The notes: a model not told the origin generated them from the letters alone. Numbered from the stretch's first letter, positions 1-5,468 are shown. The stretch is DNA of 5,625 nucleotides from Synergistaceae bacterium (GCA_031273365.1 JAISSA010000232.1:1-5625), one strand, 5' to 3'. Numbers and translations are program-made.

Positions 1-6
1 ACCCCG

Positions 7-24
7 CAGGGGACTTGTCCCCTG
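7..24. terminator. Perfect hairpin downstream of ridA, possible bidirectional terminator
   Basis: An 8-bp perfect inverted repeat (CAGGGGAC at 7-14, GTCCCCTG at 17-24) with only two bases between the arms sits just past the ridA stop codon. On the plus strand it is followed by ACCCCG and a T-rich run (34-41). Read from ridA, an A-rich run precedes the stem, and any T-run on the far side would lie beyond the left edge. A copy of ACCCCG flanks the stem on each side (1-6 and 25-30), so this could also be a dispersed intergenic repeat. The hairpin is seen directly; the terminator role is inferred. Confidence 0.5.
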
Positions 25-39
25 ACCCCGTTAATTTTT

Positions 40-420
40 TTATCCCTTCCAGGCTACGACTTCGACCTCGATCAAAACCCCTCTTGGCAGGTCCTTCACC
101 GCAACGAAGGAACGCGCCGGCGGGTCTTCCCTGAAGTATTCAGCGTAAATCTCGTTAATCACAGAAAAATTCTCTATGGCCGAGACGAATACCGTCGTTT
201 TCACGACCTGCTGCATCGTGAACCCCGCTCCCTCGACGACGGCCTTCACGTTATCGAGCGCGCGTCTCGTCTGTTCCCCGACGCCGCCCGCCACGACCTG
301 CCCCGTCCCGGGATCGAGAGGAATCTGTCCCGAAGCGAAAAGAAAATCTCCGGCCCGAATGGCCTGACTGTAGGGCCCAATAGCCGCGGGAGCCCCGTTT
401 GCAGCGACAACCTGCTTCAT
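40..420 (-). CDS. ridA: RidA family enamine/imine deaminase
   Basis: This is a 126-residue protein of the YjgF/YER057c/UK114 (Rid) family, the usual full length. RidA proteins hydrolyse reactive 2-aminoacrylate and related enamine/imine intermediates released by PLP enzymes, giving 2-oxoacids and ammonia. They act as cytosolic homotrimers. Family hallmarks are visible: IGPYSQA near residues 14-20 with the conserved Tyr17, FASGQIPLDP at 28-37, and the C-terminal block PPARSFVAVKDLPRGVLIEVE at 100-120, which carries the substrate-binding arginine (Arg103) and glutamate (Glu120) of the deaminating RidA subgroup. The ATG at 420 is chosen because a GGAGG lies 8 bases upstream. A TTG start at 435 would place that GGAGG inside the coding region. 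The gene starts 30 bp after eno, so the two are probably cotranscribed. The family call is very secure; deaminase activity follows from the conserved residues. Confidence 0.95.
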   Translation of the reverse strand: MKQVVAANGAPAAIGPYSQAIRAGDFLFASGQIPLDPGTGQVVAGGVGEQTRRALDNVKAVVEGAGFTMQQVVKTTVFVSAIENFSVINEIYAEYFREDPPARSFVAVKDLPRGVLIEVEVVAWKG

Positions 421-428
421 TAGATTAA

Positions 429-433
429 CCTCC
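429..433 (-). promoter_or_regulatory. Ribosome binding site that fixes the ridA start
   Basis: GGAGG on the minus strand with 8 bases to the ATG at 420. It lies in the 30-bp gap after eno. It rules out the longer TTG-initiated version, which would translate through this site as Leu/Glu/Val codons. Confidence 0.8.
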
Positions 434-450
434 AAAAATGCGGCTCGAAT

Positions 451-1731
451 TCAAGCTCTGGAAAAGCGCTTCAGGCCCGCGTAACGCGCGACGTCGCCCA
501 GTGATTCCTCGATACGCAGGAGCTGGTTGTACTTGGCGACGCGGTCGGTACGGGCAACGGAGCCCGTCTTGATCTGCCCCGTTTTCATCGCTACGGAAAG
601 GTCGCTGATGAACGTGTCGTCCGTCTCGCCGGACCGGTGCGAGATGATCGAGGCATAACCGGCCAGCGTCGCCATCTGCACGACCTCGACGGTCTCGGAG
701 ACCGTGCCGATCTGGTTCAGCTTCACCAGAACGGCGTTGCCCACGCCCTCTTTGATGCCGCGCGCCAGAATCTCCGGGTTCGTGACGAAAAGGTCGTCGC
801 CCACAAGCTGAACCTTGCCGCCCAGACGCTTTGTCAGCGCAGCCCAGCCTCCCCAGTCCTCCTCCGCCATGCCGTCCTCGATCGAGAGAATGGGATAATC
901 CCTGCAAAGTTCCTCGTAGTAGTCGATCAGCTCTTCCGCCGTAAAGGTCCTCTTCTCGCCTTTGAAGACGTATTTTCCGTCCTCGATGAACTCCGACGCA
1001 GCGACGTCGAGCGCAAAGCCGATGTCCGTTCCCGGCCGGTAACCCGCCTCCGTCACGGCCTCCACCAACAGGTCCAGCGCCTCGCGGTTGGTCTTCAGGT
1101 CGGGCGCGAACCCGCCCTCGTCGCCGACGCCGGTCGAGTATTTGCGCGCCCTGATGCGGCCCTTCAGAGCGTGGTAGGTCTCCGCTCCCATGCGAAGGGC
1201 CTCGGCAAAACTCGGAGCGTTGTGGGGGACGATCATGAACTCCTGAATGTCGACGGTGTTGTCCGCGTGAGCGCCGCCGTTGATGACGTTCATCATCGGC
1301 GTGGGCAGAACGCAGGATCCGAATCCCCCAAGATAAGCCCACAGAGGCATTTCGTGGCTCTCCGCGGCGGCGCGGGCGACGGCCATGGAGACGCCGAGGA
1401 TCGCGTTCGCGCCAAGATTCGATTTCCCCGGAGTGCCGTCCAGGTCGATCATCGTTTTGTCGATGCCCGCCTGAGAGTCGGCGTCCATGCCGATCAGCTC
1501 CGGCGCGATCTTCTCGTTGACGTTCTCGACGGCTGTCAGAACGCCTTTGCCGCCGTAACGTTTATCCCCCGTGTCGCGAAGCTCCAGAGCCTCGTGCACC
1601 CCTGTGGACGCCCCCGACGGAACGCCCGCGCGGCCAAAGGAACCGTCTTCCAGATAAACGTCGACCTCCACCGTGGGGTTTCCCCTCGAATCCATGATTT
1701 CCCTGCCGTGAATTCCTACAATTGTCGCCAT
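451..1731 (-). CDS. eno: Enolase (phosphopyruvate hydratase)
   Basis: This 426-residue bacterial enolase interconverts 2-phosphoglycerate and phosphoenolpyruvate in glycolysis and gluconeogenesis. It is a cytosolic Mg-dependent enzyme, often octameric. The N-terminal capping domain begins with GREIMDSRGNPTVEV, followed by the SGASTG active-site loop (39-44). The TIM-barrel domain shows the NGGAHADN loop, the GDEGGFAP block with the catalytic acid/base Glu205, Mg ligands Asp242, Glu285 (SIEDG) and Asp312 (VGDDLFVTN), the signature VLVKLNQIG with catalytic Lys337, and SHRSGET at 364-370. All key residues are intact and the length is normal. Two starts compete: ATG at 1731, 10 bases from a GGGAG, and GTG at 1737, only 4 bases away. 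The ATG gives the more usual spacing and N-terminus. The gene lies downstream of rqcP after a 105-bp spacer and just upstream of ridA. Confidence 0.98.
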   Translation of the reverse strand: MATIVGIHGREIMDSRGNPTVEVDVYLEDGSFGRAGVPSGASTGVHEALELRDTGDKRYGGKGVLTAVENVNEKIAPELIGMDADSQAGIDKTMIDLDGTPGKSNLGANAILGVSMAVARAAAESHEMPLWAYLGGFGSCVLPTPMMNVINGGAHADNTVDIQEFMIVPHNAPSFAEALRMGAETYHALKGRIRARKYSTGVGDEGGFAPDLKTNREALDLLVEAVTEAGYRPGTDIGFALDVAASEFIEDGKYVFKGEKRTFTAEELIDYYEELCRDYPILSIEDGMAEEDWGGWAALTKRLGGKVQLVGDDLFVTNPEILARGIKEGVGNAVLVKLNQIGTVSETVEVVQMATLAGYASIISHRSGETDDTFISDLSVAMKTGQIKTGSVARTDRVAKYNQLLRIEESLGDVARYAGLKRFSRA

Positions 1732-1741
1732 ACCCACACAA

Positions 1742-1748
1742 CTCCCTT
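1742..1748 (-). promoter_or_regulatory. Ribosome binding site for eno
   Basis: AAGGGAG on the minus strand, 10 bases before the ATG at 1731 and 4 bases before an alternative GTG at 1737. The spacing favours the ATG but does not exclude the GTG, which would add two residues. Confidence 0.65.
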
Positions 1749-1813
1749 CGAATTAAAAGAAAATCTGAAAAAACAAAGGCACACGGCTACGAACGCCGGG
1801 TTTATCCTCCACA

Positions 1814-1833
1814 GGCAGGTTTTTTCGCCTGCC
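1814..1833. terminator. Short hairpin just after rqcP, weak terminator or attenuator candidate
   Basis: A 6-bp perfect stem (GGCAGG at 1814-1819, CCTGCC at 1828-1833) with an 8-base loop begins four bases past the rqcP stop codon. Read in the direction of rqcP, no T-run follows, so it is not a standard intrinsic terminator. It could stabilise the rqcP mRNA 3' end or reduce readthrough into eno. The rest of the spacer (1732-1813) shows an A/T-rich stretch on the eno side and no convincing promoter. Confidence 0.3.
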
Positions 1834-1836
1834 GTT

Positions 1837-2112
1837 TTACCATGGCTTTTCGTCGGGCCGGACCTGGCGTTCTTCAAGGACCTCACAGGCCACCGTCTGC
1901 GGGCGCTTCAAAAGCTGCTCGTCAACGCACAGCACCTTCACCTTCAGGACGCGCGTCATATAGGCGACCTCCAGCGTCCTGCCCTCGCTCACCTCGGCGG
2001 ACGACCTGCAGGCCCGCCCGTCAATGCGAACGGCCCCCACCTCGATCATCTCCTGCGCCACGGTTCTGCGCTTCACCAGATGGGCCATCTTCAAAAATTT
2101 GTCGACTCGCAC
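1837..2112 (-). CDS. rqcP: RqcP, S4-domain ribosome quality-control protein
   Basis: This small basic protein (91 residues from the chosen start) has an N-terminal S4 RNA-binding domain. The opening VRVDKFLKMAHLVKRRTVAQ, then EVGAVRIDGR and the segment up to LEVAYMTRVLKVKV, closely follow B. subtilis RqcP (formerly YabO), which begins MRLDKFLKVSRLIKRRT. RqcP works with RqcH on obstructed 50S subunits, holding the P-site tRNA so that alanine tails can be added to stalled nascent chains. E. coli Hsp15 is a more distant relative. The GTG at 2112 is preferred: it has AAGGTG six bases upstream and aligns with the start of the B. subtilis protein. A GTG at 2139 would add nine residues but lacks a nearby ribosome binding site. 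The short C-terminal tail is charged and unremarkable. It lies between the CoA-transferase and eno on the same strand, with spacers of 145 and 105 bp. Confidence 0.88.
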   Translation of the reverse strand: MRVDKFLKMAHLVKRRTVAQEMIEVGAVRIDGRACRSSAEVSEGRTLEVAYMTRVLKVKVLCVDEQLLKRPQTVACEVLEERQVRPDEKPW

Positions 2113-2118
2113 CGCAGA

Positions 2119-2124
2119 CACCTT
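2119..2124 (-). promoter_or_regulatory. Ribosome binding site that decides the rqcP start
   Basis: AAGGTG on the minus strand, six bases before the GTG at 2112. The longer candidate beginning at GTG 2139 would read straight through it. Confidence 0.65.
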
Positions 2125-2128
2125 CTTT

Positions 2129-2154
2129 TTTAACGTCACGCTTATTTAACGTCA
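2129..2154. repeat. 10-bp direct repeat upstream of rqcP
   Basis: TTTAACGTCA occurs twice without mismatch (2129-2138 and 2145-2154, plus-strand reading), with a 16-bp period. It sits just ahead of the rqcP ribosome binding site in a 145-bp spacer that otherwise contains only a 6-bp stem with a 16-base loop (2190-2217). A tandem site of this kind can be a regulator binding site, but no known regulator is recognised. Confidence 0.4.
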
Positions 2155-2257
2155 ACCCTTTTTCAGCATCGACCCGACCTTTACAGGGCCGTCCCATAGT
2201 GTACAACATCAGGGACGATTCTGCCCTGCCCGCCTCCGACGCGCCCGAGAGAGCCGT

Positions 2258-3556
2258 TCATTTTCCGGCAAAACGTTTTCCGAACTCCTCCGTCAGCTGG
2301 TCCCGGAATTTGGGATGCGCGATTTTTATCAGCGCGCTGGCCCTGTTGCGCAGCGTCTGCCCGCGCAGCGAAGCGACGCCGTACTCCGTGACGATATAAT
2401 CCACATCCGTTCTGGAGGTGGTTACCGGCGCGCCAAAATCAAGGAAAGGCACAATTTTGCTTATCGTGCCGTTTTTTGCGGCGGAAGCGCAGGTGATGAT
2501 CGATTTTCCGCCCTCGGACATCCTCGCGCCCCTCACGAAATCGACCTGCCCTCCGACGCCGCTGATCTGGGTCGGGCCGATGGCCTCGGAACAGACCTGT
2601 CCCGTCAGGTCCACCTGAACGCAGGAGTTGATCGAGACCACATTTCTGTTTCTGGAAATCACCCGCACATCGTTGGTGTAGTCGACCGGGTACAGCTCGA
2701 CCGTTGGGTTGCTGTCGGCATACTGCAGCAACGCCTTCGAACCGTAGAGGCCCGCCGCGACAATTTTTCCAGGATTGGTGGTCTTCCTGCTGCCGTTGAC
2801 GACGCCGGCCTTCGCGAGGTTCGCGACGCCGTCTCCGATGATTTCCGAATGGACGCCGAGGTCCTTCTTGTCGCCGAGAAACCCGAGCACCGCGTCGGGA
2901 ATCGCTCCAAGGCCCAGTTGCAGGCAGGCCCCGTCGGAGATCAGCTCCGCACAGTGCCCGCCGATGCCGCTCTCGACGTCGGTGATCTTCGTGGGCGGGA
3001 TACTGACGATATCGCGGTCGGTCTCCACAAAACATTCAATTTCGGAGACGTGCATTTTCGTCTCGCCGTACACCCTCGGGCATTGCGCGTTGACCTCCGC
3101 GATAACGGTTCTGGCGACCTTCGCTCCCGCAAGGGTGTAGTCCACGGAAAGCCCCAGGCAGACGTACCCGTCCCCGTCCGGAGGGGAAACCTGAATCAGC
3201 GCGACGTCGGGCTTCAGAGTTGTCCTGAGCAGCGCGGGGACCTCGGAGAAATGAGAAGGGGTGAAGTCGCCGTAATTTTCCGCGACGCCCTGCATGGTTT
3301 CCTTTGAGAGAAATAGTGCGTTGTAGGTAAAGTATTCGCTGTATTCCTTACGCCCCCAGGGCTGGCCCCCGGACGTCAGCATGTGCACGAACACGAGGCC
3401 GCGGAACGCCGTTCTGTTTTCCACGATCGCCTCGATGATCGGCACAGGCGCGCCGATTAAATGGCCCACAAGCACCCTGTCGCCGGACCGGATATGCTCC
3501 ACCGCCTCCCGGGCCGTCATCGTCCTCGCCTTATACGTGCTTTGCCAGTCTTTCAT
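2258..3556 (-). CDS. 4-hydroxybutyrate/butyrate-type CoA-transferase
   Basis: This 432-residue member of the acetyl-CoA hydrolase/transferase family (family I CoA-transferases) closely resembles 4-hydroxybutyrate CoA-transferase AbfT of Clostridium aminobutyricum and its butyryl-CoA:acetate relatives. It would move CoA between acetyl-CoA and a short-chain carboxylate through a glutamyl-CoA thioester in the cytosol. Recognisable blocks are SPPDGDGYVCLGLSVDY (124-140), VYGETKMHVSEIE (162-174), LQLGLGAIPDAVL (212-224), LGVHSEIIGDG (233-243) with the expected catalytic Glu238, GVGGQVDFVRGA (333-344) and the C-terminal VDYIVTEYGVASLRG (385-399). Length and motifs are those of an intact enzyme. The ATG at 3556 has GAGGTG five bases upstream. 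It follows the permease by 97 bp, so the two may form one unit. Preference among 4-hydroxybutyrate, butyrate and other acids cannot be settled from sequence; AbfT-like is favoured by overall similarity recalled from the family. Confidence 0.92.
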   Translation of the reverse strand: MKDWQSTYKARTMTAREAVEHIRSGDRVLVGHLIGAPVPIIEAIVENRTAFRGLVFVHMLTSGGQPWGRKEYSEYFTYNALFLSKETMQGVAENYGDFTPSHFSEVPALLRTTLKPDVALIQVSPPDGDGYVCLGLSVDYTLAGAKVARTVIAEVNAQCPRVYGETKMHVSEIECFVETDRDIVSIPPTKITDVESGIGGHCAELISDGACLQLGLGAIPDAVLGFLGDKKDLGVHSEIIGDGVANLAKAGVVNGSRKTTNPGKIVAAGLYGSKALLQYADSNPTVELYPVDYTNDVRVISRNRNVVSINSCVQVDLTGQVCSEAIGPTQISGVGGQVDFVRGARMSEGGKSIITCASAAKNGTISKIVPFLDFGAPVTTSRTDVDYIVTEYGVASLRGQTLRNRASALIKIAHPKFRDQLTEEFGKRFAGK

Positions 3557-3592
3557 GCCCTCACCTCAATTTTAAAAATGCGGAAGTTTTCT

Positions 3593-3613
3593 CTGCCCCC
3601 TGCCTCCTGCCCT
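3593..3613. repeat. Three tandem 7-bp units ahead of the CoA-transferase
   Basis: CTGCCCC, CTGCCTC and CTGCCCT follow each other without a gap in the spacer between the permease and the CoA-transferase, about 37 bp upstream of the latter's start. On the transcript this is a purine-rich GGCAG tract. No function is evident. It could vary in copy number by slippage. Confidence 0.5.
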
Positions 3614-3653
3614 CCGACTCGAACGTGCGCAATATTTACTTTCACAGTTGCTT

Positions 3654-5051
3654 CTACAGCATCGCCTCCCTTGCTTTTTCCTCTGCCGCAAGCGCCATAC
3701 GTTTCTCTTCTCTCTCCGCGCGCCTTTCCTCCACGCTCTTCAGGCTCATATAGAGCAAAAATCCCGCCAGCAGACCAAAAGTAGCGCCTCTGGCGGCCAG
3801 AATGGCGGCCATTACCCCGCAGATGCCCCTGTCCTTCCCGGTACGGCAAAACTGCATGGACAGCATGACGCAAATGTAACCCTGCACCAGCATTGACAAA
3901 CTGAGCGCAACGGGCAGCATATTGGACAGCAGACCGTTGACGGGAACCAGCATGACGCCGATCAGGGTAGCCCAGCGGAAGGTGCCGACCCCGCTCCACA
4001 GAGAATCCATGTCCCTGCGCGTCCCGTTTTTATAGCGAGCCACGGTGATCGTGTACGCGGCGGACCACATGGGACCGGACATGTTGGGGTAAGGACAGAA
4101 AATGGCCTGGATGCCGTTTCGGAGGCCACAGATGAGGTTGGATCGATTGGGGTTGAGGTCGACAAACTCGTCTTTTCGGGAAAGCTTCGCGTCGTCGTAA
4201 AGGGCCAGGGCCGTAACAAAGTCGCCGAACGCGATGACGTAGATCACGAAAGCCTGAGAAAAGCCTTTGATAAAAAACTCCAGCGGCGGAAATCCCGCGT
4301 GGAAAAGGGTCAGCCTGAGCACGCCGGCTATGTCGGGGAGCTTGATGATGGAGCCCAGCTCGCACCTGGGGCCGACGAGTTCACCGACCAGCGGCCCCAG
4401 AACTATGGCCGTGCCGAAAGCGACGACCATCGCCATCTTGCCGAACATGTCCAAAATTTTCGACCGCTCTCTCCAGCCCCTGTAAACGTCCGAGTACATC
4501 AGAAAGTAAAGGAGAAAACCGCTGACGCCGATCGTGATGGGGTACAGGCCAAACCTGCCTTTCGCGGCAAATTCCGTGTAGACGGAGGAAAAACCCGCGC
4601 CGAGCAGGATACCTGCCTTAACGGTGTTCGGTATGCCATGAACGATTTTTCCGGCCAGCCCCGTGACGCCCATAAAGAAAAAGAAAAAAGCCACCATCAG
4701 CTGGAGAGCGATCGCCGCCTGGATTCTGTCGCTCATCACGCCGTACCCCTTCAGGTACGCAATCGTCAGGGGCAGGGATGGGGTAATCCAGCCGGGGATG
4801 ACGGGATCGCCCAGGAGAGAATGCAGGTTATACAGAATGCCGTTGATGATGACCATGCTCCACGCCAGCTCGTAAGGAATCTCCAAAACGTCGACGATAT
4901 AAGGGATCGCGGACATACACGCCGCGCACATGATCAGCGCTTCCACAAATTCGATCCACTCGAAACGATAATGAATAAAAGGCAGCCTGATGGTGAGAAT
5001 CCCTACGCGAATACCTGGTTGAATACCTCCGTCTTCCCGCTGTAACGCCAC
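3654..5051 (-). CDS. NCS2/SLC23-like membrane permease
   Basis: This 465-residue polytopic membrane protein has about 12-14 hydrophobic segments (roughly 33-55, 62-82, 85-100, 110-132, 140-156, 170-186, 204-225, 262-285, 305-320, 360-378, 380-400, 408-436) and a charged, probably cytoplasmic tail (437-465). The arrangement and the short half-helix motifs match the UraA/NCS2 fold: GDPVIPGWITPSLPL (81-95) in the first repeat, AFGDFVTALAL (274-284), and GLRNGIQAIFCPYPNMSGP (309-327), which corresponds to the TM10 block of nucleobase permeases. Substrate-binding residues of characterised xanthine or uracil carriers are not clearly recognisable, so the substrate is unknown; purines and small carboxylates are both possible. 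Start: GTG at 5051 with a strong AAAGGAGG nine bases upstream. An A-rich run at 4674-4690 (plus reading) encodes the FFFFF stretch and is a potential slippage point, but the frame is open. The promoter lies about 80-105 bp upstream, and the gene is first in the minus-strand series. Confidence 0.8.
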   Translation of the reverse strand: MALQREDGGIQPGIRVGILTIRLPFIHYRFEWIEFVEALIMCAACMSAIPYIVDVLEIPYELAWSMVIINGILYNLHSLLGDPVIPGWITPSLPLTIAYLKGYGVMSDRIQAAIALQLMVAFFFFFMGVTGLAGKIVHGIPNTVKAGILLGAGFSSVYTEFAAKGRFGLYPITIGVSGFLLYFLMYSDVYRGWRERSKILDMFGKMAMVVAFGTAIVLGPLVGELVGPRCELGSIIKLPDIAGVLRLTLFHAGFPPLEFFIKGFSQAFVIYVIAFGDFVTALALYDDAKLSRKDEFVDLNPNRSNLICGLRNGIQAIFCPYPNMSGPMWSAAYTITVARYKNGTRRDMDSLWSGVGTFRWATLIGVMLVPVNGLLSNMLPVALSLSMLVQGYICVMLSMQFCRTGKDRGICGVMAAILAARGATFGLLAGFLLYMSLKSVEERRAEREEKRMALAAEEKAREAML

Positions 5052-5097
5052 TTTAAAAATCCTCCTTTAGCCTGAGAGAATTTAGAACCCCGGGGGT
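5052..5097 (-). promoter_or_regulatory. Permease leader with glycine-riboswitch-like 3' motif
   Basis: The transcript leader contains CTCTCAGGCTAAAGGA (5063-5078, minus strand), differing at one base from the conserved 3' segment of glycine riboswitches as recalled (CTCTCAGGCAAAAGGA). A GGGAG further upstream could pair with the CUCUC. The conserved GCCGAAGGGGCAA core is missing; in its place lies the palindrome CCCCGGGG. The motif runs directly into the AAAGGAGG ribosome binding site. It may be a degraded element, a divergent one, or chance. Confidence 0.25.
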
Positions 5098-5129
5098 ACG
5101 TCGCCTCCTCCCGTTCATAATATTCCTAT

Positions 5130-5157
5130 TTAATATATTACAGGATTCTTTTGTCAA
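5130..5157 (-). promoter_or_regulatory. Sigma-70-type promoter for the permease transcript
   Basis: A perfect TTGACA -35 box (5157-5152, minus strand) is followed at 16 bases by TATTAA (5135-5130), or at 18 bases by TTAAAT, inside a very A/T-rich stretch. Transcription would start near 5120-5123, leaving a leader of about 70 bases before the permease GTG. The -35 is consensus and the -10 is moderate. Confidence 0.55.
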
Positions 5158-5161
5158 TGAT

Positions 5162-5183
5162 CGGGGAAAGTTTTTTTGCCCCG
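5162..5183. other. Hairpin with T-run in the loop
   Basis: CGGGG (5162-5166) and CCCCG (5179-5183) form a 5-bp stem around a 12-base loop containing seven T's. It lies just upstream of the permease -35 box. The T-run is in the loop rather than after the stem, so it is not a standard terminator. Confidence 0.3.
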
Positions 5184-5201
5184 GCGAAGTTCCTTCACGT
5201 A

Positions 5202-5236
5202 AGAAATGTAACTCAACCCTGTTTTGTTACGTTTCT
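5202..5236. repeat. 11-bp inverted repeat upstream of the permease promoter
   Basis: AGAAATGTAAC (5202-5212) and GTTACGTTTCT (5226-5236) are inverted copies with one mismatch that becomes a G-U pair in RNA, separated by 13 bases. It begins 45 bp upstream of the TTGACA box. It could be an operator, a hairpin, or part of old mobile-element DNA. Confidence 0.45.
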
Positions 5237-5329
5237 GCCTGCGAAAATGTACCCTTTTTTCGCTCATGGGCACGCGGTGGAACATTTGAGATAAGCGCGA
5301 CAGGAATAGATTTACAGAGCGTTTGCCTG

Positions 5330-5335
5330 TATACT
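5330..5335 (+). promoter_or_regulatory. Possible plus-strand -10 box (TATACT)
   Basis: TATACT is a good -10 hexamer, but the best -35 at normal spacing (TAGATT, 5307-5312) is weak, and the nearby TTTACA is only 13 bases away. The box lies between the arms of a CCTGT/ACAGG inverted repeat (5326-5330 and 5341-5345). It would drive the structured leader and short frame to its right. Confidence 0.3.
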
Positions 5336-5376
5336 CTTACACAGGAGAGGGCCTCGGAACATCAAGGCAGCTGTTT

Positions 5377-5400
5377 GGGGTGCGCCCCCGAAAGGGGGTG
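5377..5400 (+). promoter_or_regulatory. Two alternative GC hairpins covering a Shine-Dalgarno sequence
   Basis: CCCCC at 5385-5389 can pair with GGGGG at 5394-5398 across a GAAA tetraloop; with C5383-G5400 and G5384-U5399 the stem is 7 bp. The same C's can instead pair with GGGG at 5377-5380 across a UGCG tetraloop. The two structures exclude each other. The 3' arm of the first is AGGGGGTGA, a strong ribosome binding site 4 bases before GTG 5406. Pairing is seen in the sequence; a regulatory role is inferred. Confidence 0.4.
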
Positions 5401-5411
5401 ATTGCGTGGAA

Positions 5412-5447
5412 GAAATTCGTATCAGGAAATAACGAAACTCGTATCAG
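5412..5447. repeat. 14-bp direct repeat, 22-bp period
   Basis: GAAATTCGTATCAG (5412-5425) and GAAACTCGTATCAG (5434-5447) differ at one base and are 22 bp apart. The core TCGTATCAG recurs a third time, inverted, at 5459-5467, so one 9-mer occurs three times within about 50 bp. Confidence 0.7.
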
Positions 5448-5468
5448 CTCTGGCAGAACTGATACGAG
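5438..5468. other. Strong hairpin at the presumed element right end
   Basis: CTCGTATCAG (5438-5447) and CTGATACGAG (5459-5468) are perfect 10-bp inverted copies. Inside them TCT/AGA (5449-5451 and 5455-5457) can extend the stem around a GGC loop after one mismatch. Read in the tnpB direction, a T-rich run (TTTCGTTATTT) follows directly, so it could act as terminator, transposase-recognition hairpin or omega-RNA stem. Confidence 0.6.

Noticed and set aside
425..1342. 305-codon minus-strand frame overlapping eno
   Set aside because: It is an alternate frame of the enolase gene; its Arg/Gly-rich translation has no family features.
637..2133. Long open frame of 498 codons on the plus strand
   Set aside because: It lies antisense to eno and rqcP, both of which show intact family motifs. 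Its translation is rich in Arg, His and Asp with no recognisable domain, as expected for a GC-rich shadow frame.
2127..2155. TTGACG plus TAAAAA with a 17-base gap as an rqcP promoter
   Set aside because: Transcription would start at or inside the ribosome binding site, leaving almost no leader. The TTGACG is also part of the direct repeat.
2190..2217. 6-bp stem (CGTCCC/GGGACG) after the CoA-transferase as a terminator
   Set aside because: The loop is 16 bases and no T-run follows on either strand.
2315..3307. 330-codon plus-strand frame
   Set aside because: It is antisense to the CoA-transferase and has a shadow-like composition with no motif.
3566..3580. A/T-rich TAAAAT as a -10 box for the CoA-transferase
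   Set aside because: There is no matching -35, and the start site would fall within the ribosome binding site.
3553..3999. 148-codon minus-strand frame spanning the permease 3' end and the spacer
   Set aside because: It overlaps the permease in another frame and has no ribosome binding site or recognisable domain.
4299..5045. 248-codon plus-strand frame
   Set aside because: It is antisense to the permease membrane segments; the hydrophilic translation is a by-product of the opposite strand.
5412..5447. Repeat pair as a miniature CRISPR array
   Set aside because: There are only two direct copies, with 8 bases between them and no spacer-sized gap. The third copy is inverted.
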